From: Macrosoma leucophasiata
Lineage: Eukaryota > Arthropoda > Insecta > Lepidoptera > Hedylidae
Length of the DNA stretch: 64,000 nucleotides
Direction: 5' to 3'
Assembly (NCBI GenBank): GCA_036365455.1
Contig: JAWQUS010000032.1
Location: forward strand, 15,012,001 to 15,076,000
Notes under the pieces: generated by a model
Databases searched by the model: none
Told to the model about the DNA's origin: nothing
The model's input: the letters and a program-made list of their open reading frames with translations, nothing else
Made by a program: the position numbers and the translations under genes
Part shown: piece after piece, positions 34,901-46,900 of the stretch
Position numbering within the stretch: the stretch's first letter is position 1
Layout: every line of letters begins with the position of its first letter

Positions 34901-37900
34901 GCACACCTTTAGATGATGAAAACCACAATTACCATATTAACTGTTTTTCGCGGTCAACTAAGTTCGGCATCACAGATATCACATGATGAATGACAATGCA
35001 GTGTTTACGAAACATCAATCATTTTTTTAATATTTTTTTTTACAAAAATGATTTAAATCATTTTCGAAAAAGAATGTTCGTAGTAGTTTAATGGGTTCAT
35101 TTCCCGGCTACCCTAAAATGCACAAGCTGTGGCCTTTTATCAGAACAACTCGACCGTGCGTGTGGTATCAAGCCTAAAATCTACCGGCTTTCTTGTTTGG
35201 TCCACGGTACTGATAATTTAATTTGGAATATATTATATGACTTTCTTAGCTGAGCCCTTTCCACCGCCGGCGTGCCAGACATATTAGAACACAACGGCCT
35301 GGCGCGTGACGATGGAAGGAGACCGGTCGGTATGTCATTAATGTCTTGGAAACTGGGTAGGCCTTTGGTGTGGGACGTAACTTGCGTTGACACTGGTGTT
35401 CCTTTGGCACTGCTACTGCAGCAGCGGAGACCCTGAAACACCGCAAATATAGTACCCTTCAAAGGAACTACATATTTGTGCCTTTTGGGGTCGAAACCCT
35501 TGGTCCATGGACACAGGTTTACTACAATAATGTGGATTTTATTTTTTCTAGATGTTCCCGGTCTAATTTGGCAGTACGTATATCCGAATGGTTAGGTTTG
35601 AAAGGTCCTAATTACATGTCGGATACTGCATGCTCTGGATCAATGTACATTATGGACCGCGCATATAGAGCTATAAGAGACGGACGATGTGATGCCGCAA
35701 TCGTTGGCAGTGGAAATTTGTGTATTTGCCATGCAGTTGTTCAGCAAGGTCGAAGGTATGAATTGAAGTTATAAAACTCAGTTTTACGAGTATTTCGTTT
35801 TCCGTAGACTTTTTGTATCTCACCTACCCCGAATATACTTTTATGTTTTTACGTACGGGATGATGTTTGGTGTTACCATCTTGACCATTATGAAGAAAAG
35901 ATACTGTCATTAACACTTGGGCTGTGGCAAGTAAAATCATAAACCTTTAACTCGTGCGGCAGTGGGTTGAATTGCGCCTGCAGCGATATTTCCTCTATTG
36001 CGTGGCAAGTCTTTCTCGACCCACCAGCATTAAGTAGTATTAAAACTGAACTAGCACTAGCAGCACTTCATTTCACCATGACGACCACAATTCAACTGAT
36101 CCTCTCTTACCATTGACAAGCCAATTTATACCATTGACAAGCTCATTTCTACCCCCAATTACTCGACTTTGTAAACAACATTCGAGTCGTTATCTTTACA
36201 ATAGCTAGCAGGTGTGATTCAAAATGTAAACAACCTAATTCCAATTAGGCACCTGTTTTGGCATAAACACCACCTGCTTTTGGACAAACACCACGTGATT
36301 TGGCACAAACACCACCTGTTTCAACTTAAATTATGCCTACTATATTTTAGGCACTAACAGTAGATTAAAAATGTTATAAGTTTGCGAAAACAGATGAGCA
36401 CAATATTTTTTTGTACCTTAGAATGACCATAAATGCAATTTCTTTACATTTTATTCGCCCCGGGATCTGCCAAACTGGCGATGAAAAATAAACCGGAGAA
36501 AGCGGCTGGCCGTTTTCAACCTGCACAGCACTAGAAAGTGTTTTTAATAGTGGTGAGGTAGACAAATATAAGAAGATAACGAACATAAAACAAAATAATC
36601 GTAAGAGAAATAAAACAGTTTATTTCTTTAATTGTGCCTTTCGTTAAGACATATGACGTTAAGCTAGTGGTTGCATTTCCTGCAATACTTTTTAGTTTTC
36701 TTGGCTGATTTTTTCGCTTTAGTACTATTGAAAGTTCTGTGCATCTCTCGTAGCCATAAAGCAACACGGGCCACCGGCCGCGGCCGACCGGAGGGGAGTA
36801 GCCATAAGTGCCTGTCGCCCAGATATTTAAATGTGTGCGTGAAATTGTTTATGTATTCTGTTAAAGTGTGTAATAGACGATTTTTGTAGTGTGAGTGTGT
36901 GTCACACGCTTTTCGCCCCGCAAAAGATGACAAACTGTTTTGCATCGGTAATAAACGCTATGGCTACTCCCCTCCAGTCCACCGCGACTGGTGGGCCGAT
37001 TTGCTCTATGCTCGTAGCATCACCATAAACAACTGCACTGCAAAATACTCTGTTATCCAAAATTTTTGGTTTTCTTTTAATTCAGTGATTATATCGATCG
37101 AACGTTAGCGATTACAACACTAACTCTGTGCGTTGTTGGGTCGCCGGCTGCCTGTTGAGATGGTGGGCGGAAATAGGCCCACTGTCGCACTAAGCGGATG
37201 TTTTTCACCGTTAGTGCGTCGAAGGCCAAAAAGGGCCTACCATGATGTTTTGATGGGGAACACCTACAATTTCGACCACTAACTGAAATATATATTTGTT
37301 TATGTTAGGCTCTTCAAACACCTAAAGTAATCGTTCCGCGCAAGCGAGAGGGACAAACAATTCAAAATTCAAATCATTTATGTCAAGTTGGTCCACAAGG
37401 ACACTTTTGCATTGTCGGGTTACAAGCTACCTATAGTGAGAGATTTATAATAATAATCCACCTATAGTGAATGACTTATATTTCTTTTTAATGAATACCA
37501 ATTTAATAATAAAATTTAACCAATACCTACATAATATTTTAATCGCCAAATTTTTCAAATCCTTCATAGAAGAAAAAGAGAAATCTGTTCTTCATAATCA
37601 TAGTCATTCACTTATCAGAGTTTCAAGTGCAGGCACTACTGAGAAGAACTCCGCTACCGAACAAACTCAGCGTGTTGCTCTTTTGTCAAAGCCTTAGATT
37701 TAATACATATATATTATTAAATAGAATTAAAATTAAAATTAAAATAGAATAAACATAATGTAACGTGAACGTACATGACATATAAATATTTCCATACATA
37801 ACACATGTATAACACATATGCAAATACCCATCTGTTGATGCTTAATGGCGTGATAGAAAATAACACCCGCAAATCACAACAGACCAGTCCCCACAATCAG

Positions 37901-40900
37901 CACCCGTTCACGAGTGTGACGCATGTGGCAGCCATTGCTCTCCTCGACCATTTTGAAGGGAAGTGAGCAACCCGTCACACGACGCCGCCGAAGACAAAGA
38001 CATTAAAGTGAGCGTGATTGTTATGATTACCAGTGCATAGATAGCATTATAGATGAAAAGAAAATCTGTTTGTGGCCGGAGCATACACAATATCCACAAT
38101 AACATAAGTACAATTTCATGAAATAGCCTGGCAGCGATCGCTATAATCCCAAGATGTACTAAAATTGAGATATTCACAAATCTTATAGTAAATACATTTG
38201 TATAAACGTTCTTTAATATTTTATTTAAATTTATTAACAGACTAGCTGTTGCCCGCGGCTTCGCCCGCGTGGATGTAGTTTTATAATCCTATGCTCCTTC
38301 TTGCTGTAAACCACACGGAGCCCGAGACCTTTCCAATGAATGCAGAACCGTGGAAATCGGTTCGTGATTTCTGGAGTTATAGCGTCAGGAAGGAAAACCC
38401 GACTTATTTTTATATAATAGACTAGTTAACAGATAGACTTTGAAAACGTTTTAGGACTTTATTATAAAATTGTATACACTAACCTCTGAAAGAATTACTT
38501 ACTCTATGCAGTCGTGTTACATGCATGGACAACTTGTATTTGTTCCTTGTGTTCATATGGTTGGGGAAAAAGTTTCTTCGCATTTTTTAAGATATTTCAA
38601 AACATTTTTTAATATAGTTTATTTAAATTTAACTAAAGTATGTATGTACCATTTTGTTCGATAACCTTTTGCCATCTTGTAGGTAGGGACATGATCCCAT
38701 TGCTATAAACATTTTGGGACGTACCATCAAAATACCGCGACAAGTGGATTTGGCAGTCCTCTCCTGATGTTAACCTAACATTGCATAAAAATTCTGAAGA
38801 GACCGAAACAGGTGGAAATCTGAAGGTGCAAGGTCAGGACTATACGGCGGATGCATTAACACCTCCCAGCCAAACTCTCTTAATTTTTGCTGAGTGGCTA
38901 AAGATGTGTGAGGTCTAGCGTTATCATGATGAAACACCACACCCCTTCTGTTGATCAATTCCGGCCGTTTTCTCTCAACTTCTTGCTTTAATCTCATCAG
39001 TTTTTCGCAGTAGAGTTCAGAGTCTATAGTCCTGCCTGGTGGTAATAGCTCATAATGAATAATGCCCTTCCAATCCCACCACACACACAACATCACCTTA
39101 TTGCGAGTTAACCCGGGTTTCGCCACAGTCTGTGAAGCCTGACCGGCCTTTGACCACGACCTTTTTCGCACGTTCTTGTTGTACGTGATCCACTTTTCAT
39201 CACCAGTTATCAGTTTCTTCAAAAATGATTCGGTTTCATTACGTCGTAATAAAGAATCACAAATGAGTACACGGTTCATTAGGTTTCTTTCAGTGAGCTC
39301 GTGCGGTACCCAAATATCGAGCTTTTTTTGTACCCAGCTTTTTTCAAATGCGCCAAAACTATTTTGTGATCAATTCTCAGTTCTTCAGCTACGTCGTAAC
39401 TACTGATATGTCGATCTTGCTTCACTTTTTCAAAAATGGCATCCATTTTATCCGTAATAGGGCGACCAGAGTGAGGTGCATCCTTGACATCAAAATTTCC
39501 GTATTGAAACCGCTTAAACCAAATTTGTGCTACTCTCACAGACACTGCACTAGGTCCATAAACATCACAAATTTTTTTCGCGGCTTGCGTTGCATTTTTA
39601 CCTTTTTTGTAGTAACATTTTAAAATGTATCTAAATTCTTCATTAGATTCACTCATCTTGACAGTACGAAAAACAAATGAAAATCACACATTTTCCTAAT
39701 TTGAATTTGGAATTATGTTCTGTAAAATTTTAACTTTCAATGATACCAAAACCAGCCAGTTACAAATACTACAGCCAAAGAGATTTTATTACAAGTTCAT
39801 ACATACTATAATGCGAAAAGACTTTTTCCGCAACCTATTATTATGAACATTAGTTCTCGTAGGAAACTCATTAATATTTTTTCGAACATAGGTACAATAT
39901 GTTTTCGTATAGGTATTCTTAAATTGACAAGCAACAGTCAAAATATTTATTTCCTTAAATTTATCTCCCAGAGACACTCTCGGGCTTAGCCCGTACATAG
40001 CACCGTACAGCTCTCTTTTGCAAAACAAAAATAGTATTGACATCGGCGTAATTTCCCCATAGAATAATGCCATAGGACATTATACTTTGAAAGTAACTAA
40101 AGTAGACCAGCCGTGCCGTCTCCGCGTCCGTCAATAATCTTGTATTCTTTACAGCAAATGCTGCAGAGCTAAGTCTACTGGCCAATTTGGCAATATCGGG
40201 ACCCCATTACAATATAGCACTTCATAGCATAGTTTTCTTCGCTCCACCTAACGTTCCGTGGCGGGCCGATATAGGCCTGTTCCGCAGTGAACGTGTAAAT
40301 GGGGTTGCGTGTACAGGTCTTAGGAGACCGGGTCACTACTACAAGACCTGTATTCGCCTATTCAAGCACTTTCAACACAGACATTCTTCCGGAGATTGGA
40401 GGTTATTAGAAACTGGCTTCAAAAGAGCTCTTTCAGGCTGGCAGTGCGGCAAGTAGACAGTTATTTGGTATCATGGATTGAAGATTAAACAACTATTTAC
40501 AAACATAAAACCGCGGTTTCGTTAGCATTTAAAAATTATCCTATGTTTCTATCTACCTACAAGAAAGTTGTGTAAAAAGTTTCGTGATAATTGGTTAAGT
40601 ATTTATTGCCAATATTTTTTTTGTACAAGCCCATTTGGACTTGTACTTTGACAGAGGGAAAATCCTGCATATGACTACTCCCCTCCGAGGTTGCTCTATG
40701 ACCGTATCAAACAATTCAACCATTTTATAATATTAAGTTTCTCGTCAGCACGGGGTCGAATTTGAACCCCGGACCTTTGTCAGGCTTGCGCGGGGACATG
40801 GGGGGTCCAACACGTAGAGGCCCTTTCGAGAATTTTGATCTACTTTGTAATGGGTTATATTCGGCGGGACCTCTCTCTGACTGCATCAATAGTTAATACA

Positions 40901-43900
40901 GGCACAGACAGACCCCGTAGAATATAATGGGACTATTGTAATGATAAGTGATTCGCCAAACTTTGGGCTATGGGGGTGAACTGGGGGGACTAGCTGGCTA
41001 TGGAGTGAGATCCGGCACCTGCCTATATTCAACATCTCACATTATCGAATCCTACTTTAGGCAGGTGGTGACTCGCCTCTCCTTGGTGGGCCCCCCAAAC
41101 AGCCAACCCGATGGTCGACGGGGGGCAACACTGTTGAGGGAGGCTGGGGGTGTCGAGAGGTGTGGCCCCGGTTTCACCATCACTAACGAGTAATCTCGAG
41201 CTCGGAGCAGGCTTCCCCGCTATTATACCTTTAGACACTTCCACCCCCGAGTGTATGGCTCTTGCAGAAATTTAGACAACAGCCTATTATCTAATTTTCT
41301 GCAAATGCCATACCTCTAGCGCCCCACTCTGACCGGCCAATGAAGGCAAGCCAGAGGTGAGAGACCTGATGCTCTGTCCGGCCGTACCCCTGTGTGGGGG
41401 ACGAGGCGGAGCCCAGTTCTCTCGGAGGAACTCGAGATGATGGTAGGGGGTGGTGTCGCTACTCACCAACAGCTCGCCACAAGCTGCTCTGCCCCCTAAT
41501 ATTAAGTTTATTATTGTGTTAATTTATTGTTGTATATTAAACTAACTTTTACCTTAACAGTGTTTAAATGAGTAGAGTATTTTATTCAGTTTGGGCTTGA
41601 CGGCACCTGACGGGAAATGCAAATGTTTTGACGAGTCCTGTGATGGTTACGTGCGATCTGAGGCCGTAGTTGTTTGTCTACTACAGAAAACTAAGGATGC
41701 CCGAAGGTAATATTTTACAAATGAAATCATAGAATCTAGTTATCGGCATTAAGATGCATGAATGAAGTGGATGGTGGCCGTAGAAGAAGCATGGGATTTT
41801 CGTATAAAACAAGATACCGGAAGAAATGTACTATTCCCTTACAAAATTCCAGGATTATCCCTACATTATGATTGTGGACATATATATTATCATGTTTACG
41901 ACCTACACTGTACGACAAGGCGCGCATTTTAAAAACAAAAGCCAGCGCTATTGTTTACTTTGACGCGAGTTCGCGCACTGAGCGTTTAGTCACAAGTTTC
42001 ATTAACAAGTTTTATTATTGTTACAACAAATTAATATTGATATCTTTGGGTAGAAAGGTCGTATAAACCAAAACCCGACTTTTCAGGAAGCAGAAAAACT
42101 ATTATTTTAACTATATACTTTAACTATAACTTTAACTATAACTTTTTTGTTTTTGAGATTTAAAAAAAAAATCTATGAGAAAAGTTCTTACAAATCCAAA
42201 CCTATATCTATCTATCTTCTTTTGTTTTAAAGTTAGCTTGGAGACGTAAGTCTAAGAAAAAAACAATTCTTGGTCACACATATATACACTAAACCCCATG
42301 AAAATGTACTTTGAATGAATTGTATATTAATATGTCGTTTATCCATTTTTGTTAAGCTTATGGTCACATTTACTGTCGTAAAAACCCATAGATATAGTTT
42401 TTTTTTTTGTAATAAATACCATTTATAATCATAGATTAAAATATATTTCACAAGCATGTGTTAATGCGAAATAATATCAAACAATTAGATTAATTGAATT
42501 CTGATTAATAAAAAATCCTGTTACTCACATAATTAGTAGGAACTGAATTATTGCTATCCTAATACCCAATAATGGTCGATCAAATAAAACCACCTGAAAT
42601 CGAAAACTACACTTATTAGTTATTATAATACTTTCTAATCAACATTTACTATTGTTTCAATAATGGTGTAACATACTTAACTAATTGAAATAACTAAAAA
42701 ATAATTATTTTAGGTAACTAAAATTGAAAAGTATTTTAGAAAATCTGCTTTCATAGAAAAACATAAATTATTCAAACTTCTTCGAAGTTAAATTAAAAAA
42801 TGAGGCGGTTCTCAAATCGTCTGTATGTTTTTTTTATAACTTAGTACATTTTTTTATTTCACTTTTCAGTTTGTTGTTATAATTATTTTTTCCTTTTAAA
42901 AATATTAAGCCTGTTTGGTATGTTGTACCATTATTGAAATAATATTAAATGTTGATTAGAAGCTTATTATGACACTACTTATCAAAAATATTAGAGGAAT
43001 TAGATTGCCAATACGCACCGGCCGCTGAGCGTTCGCTTAGACTCGCGGACGGTCAGGTGACCGTTCCCGCTCGCGCGGCAAGAATCATCCATTCATTGTG
43101 CATTCGCCCGCCGAGCGCAAACTTAGTGAGAAAAACCGTTGTAAATTCCAAATTGTTCAGTGTTTTGATGTAAATACCGTATAGTAAAGCAAACTAAACC
43201 ACTCAGTAGCATTACTTATCACCGGTAAGTCATAATTATGTTATTTTTTTTAAGTTAAACACGATATCACATCGTGCATTATCAAATAAATCATGTCAAA
43301 ACAGGGAGTACTGCCAGCTAACCCATTTACACGGAAAACAACGGACATCTCGATTTTGTAGTGTAATCACGTCTTTATACTCGTGTACGAACTGCTAATA
43401 CGCCATTTTTGTGACGATTTTTGGCGCGACCAAACACTAATCAGGTGAAGTCAGGTGTGTTTGCCTCGCGCCTAATTGGTGTTTATTTGCGCGCCAAGAT
43501 AAGCTCCTCCCACTTACAATGGTTGAAGCAATTTTCATAGAAAAGCGTGTGTATTGTCAATCTATTTGAATCTATTCTTGTAATATCTTTGCTACTTATA
43601 ATAAGTAAGTGCGAAAGTTTGTGAGTATGGATGGATGAATGGATGTTTGTTACTCTTTCTCGAAAAACCTACTGGATTTGAATGAAACTTTACAGTAATA
43701 TAGGTTGTATATTGGAATAACATAATATAGGCTACAATTTGTAATGATTAAAAGTAACGTGGACCAAGTCGCGGGCTAAAACTAGTACCTAATAAATGTT
43801 GATTTCGTATTTCAGGTAGTTTTATTTGAATCGACCATTATTGAATATTTGAATAATAATAATTGAGTGCCTACTTATTCTGGAAGTAACAAGATTTGAA

Positions 43901-46900
43901 ATAAATCCATTTTTACGGATTTATCTCGCGTATATTAAACTAAAATGATTTATAAAACAACAGTAAAGTAACAGGGTTGTTTATTAGTCCGAATTCGATT
44001 GTTCTATGATTATAAATGGTTTTAATACAAAAAAGCTACATCTATGGGCAGTAAATGTGACCACAAGCTTACTACAAGCTTAAATGGATATACGACTTAC
44101 ACAGTTTTTTTTAAGTACATTTTTATATTACTGTATTGGTGTAATAACCAAGAATTGTTTTTTTTCTTAGATATAAATCCAAGCTAACTTTAAAACTGAA
44201 GAAGATAGATGGTTGAGGTTTTGATGATTAACTTTTTTCAAACCCTAATTGTAAGAACCTTTCTCAAAGATCGTGTCCGTCTGTCTGTCTGTCTGTCCGT
44301 CCACGGTTTAGCGCAAAAACAATTGATTGAAATAAAACTATTTTTACGGATTTATCTCGCGTATATTAAACTAAAATGAATTTTAGTTTAATATACGCGA
44401 GATAAATCCGTAAAAATAGTTTTATTTCAATGAGTTTAGCTCGCGAAAACCTAAGAACATATCAAAACAATTGATACTTATGACTTGAAATTTGGCACAA
44501 GTATATAGGGGAGAGTCTGGTATATTGTAATGCCTGATAAATTGTACCACCTCAAAATGTTACACTTACTGTAACTTTTTTTCTTTTCTGGTAACACGAA
44601 ATTGAGAGCTTACACCGCCCTCTTGTCTTTTTGTAACGGCCTCCGGCAAGCACGAGTTCGACTCGCGTGGTGAGGGTTTCGTAATGTAATTAAATATTTT
44701 CGAAAATATTACAGATTTAAGATGCAGGGACATAGCGGTTACGGTGGTACCGGCAGGGGGGGTTATATTATTAATAATTTTCGATTTAATTTGAACACTC
44801 AAACTTTTTATAGGTTTTCTAGTAGTCTATAGGCAAAGAACAATTTTCTACATTTTTTTTCAAAATTTTAAGTTCAGTAGTTTCCGAGATTGGGGGGGGG
44901 AATGGTCAATTTTCGTCGTTTTTCTTAAATAACTTCAAATTCGTTTATGCAAAAATTATAAAAAAAAATATCTAAGATGCTGACAACAACCTCTTTCATT
45001 TGATATGTCACACGATACAGTGTATGATTTTTTTAAATTTCTGATTTACGCCCCGAAAGTTAATTAATAAATTTTAAACAGGGGGGCCTGTTTAACATTT
45101 ATTATTTTACTTGACGTGTTCATCTTTGAGTCATCAATTTACATATATTCATCAAATTTCAACTCATTCGGTCTAGTAGTTTCGGAGCAAATTGGCTGTG
45201 ACAGACGGACAGACAGACAGACAGACGCACGAGTGATCCTATAAGGGTTCCTTTTTTCCTTTTAAGGTCCGGAACCCTAAAAATGTGTTTTGAAAGACCT
45301 TCATACAAATTTTGACGTGTGTAGCTAAGGAGATTACACAGCGAAAATGTAAGTAACAATTTTGTTATATTTTTTATTGATTAGAGATATCATCACCGCT
45401 TTAACCATAGAGTTGCGAACGTATTATGTTCAGCAGTTATTTCATGACAAATATTTATTTTTGAAATCTCTTAGTTTGGTAACTTGTACCACCAACAGTT
45501 GTTTTATTTGTACTGCTACAATTTACCCAACTTGTTGCTATATTTAGGTATTTTTTTATTTTTTTAGATGAATGATGACTATGAATGGTTTTATAAACGG
45601 AAGAAAGAGGTTTCGGAAAGGTATTGTAGGCTCTGGAAAATAAGGAGATGAGCTAGAACCAGATATCTGAAACTAATTCGCTTTCAAAACCAACAATTTA
45701 GAGTCATGCCTGAATGCGAAATAAGTTCAGGGTCAAATATTGACAAGATAAAGTGTGTTCGTTGTTGTAAATGGGCTCAAAACAATGAATCAAGATGTTT
45801 ACGAAATTCTTTATACTATTATAATATGGTGAAAGAAAATAAAGAGTTTGGTCTCAGTACATAAATAGATGAATAATTGTTGACTAACGGAAATAATATT
45901 CTAAGGTTAAAGTGATTTATTCTATTTTTATAAATTATTTAATTGATGTAGAATAATATATTTAAGTTTGTAATGTTATTACTTAATAATGTTTTTAAGT
46001 CTATAATACATTTGTTCTTTTGTCTCATTATGACAGTTAATATTGAAGAAATTAAAAAGAAATTGTTGGCTATTTTTCATAAATGATTAAAATATAATCC
46101 ATTTATTTTGTCTGTTTATTAAACCTCTTCATATTAATTTATTATCACGTCACTAAGTCTCTTAAGTCTAAGTGGTACAATTTACCTTACATGTGGTACA
46201 ATTGGAGTTGGGTAAATTGTACCTAATGAAAGCCTTCAGGGAAACGCATATTGTGTGAAATTCGATAAGAGTATGGTGTTGACGTTGCGGCACATGTTAA
46301 ATGAGATACCAAACTATGTGAATCAAGTTAAAGAACTTATTTAAATTAATATCAAAAAAAGTTATTTTGCAAAAACTGAAAGCTGGAACAATATTTCCGA
46401 CTCTCCCCTACATCTTTACTGTACAAGTATATACGTCGACAAAGTGGTAGAATAAAAACATGACATTTTTTTTAATTTAGAGTACCTATCTATCTATACC
46501 TTCAGGTTTTCGCGAGCTACACTAATTGTAATAAAACTATTTTATCGGATTTATCTCACGTAGTTTAAACTAAAAAGATTTTTAAAAGATTCTGACGTTT
46601 CGGTCGCTTTTCAGCTTTCGTAGTCCGGGGCAGATTAATTATAGTGTTATTTGTCTGACAGTATAGTAGTTGAAAAAATATATGCAGCTATCCTAACTCC
46701 ATCGATTTCGTAAAAGCCTGAAGCATTAACCCAAAAAATGACTAATGGTATCTTTTAAAAATCATTTGAGTTTAACATACGCGATGACACTTAGTTTTAT
46801 TTCAACGAAATGTCCATTCGAGAAACTATAGGTGTTCCTGTAGGCTACCGCGTTCCAAAATTGATAAAAAAGTATTTTCGTTTAATTTTATAGAGTTCAC

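Larger units (their letters stand above)
38430..40195 (-). pseudogene. CR1/jockey-like LINE 3' fragment split by a mariner
   Basis: Minus strand, right part 40195-39836: [41 protein letters not shown], then after a frameshift [19 protein letters not shown] and [16 protein letters not shown]. It resumes left of the mariner (38558-38430) as [20 protein letters not shown] and FYNKV. So the mariner inserted into the coding end of this LINE. No catalytic RT part is present. Confidence 0.75.

Noticed and set aside
40187..40456. 89-codon plus-strand open frame
   Set aside because: No recognised family; begins in the 5' truncation of a LINE fragment.
44327..44430. microRNA precursor
   Set aside because: Perfect 50-bp arms and relation to nearby transposon ends fit a palindromic repeat better than a microRNA hairpin.
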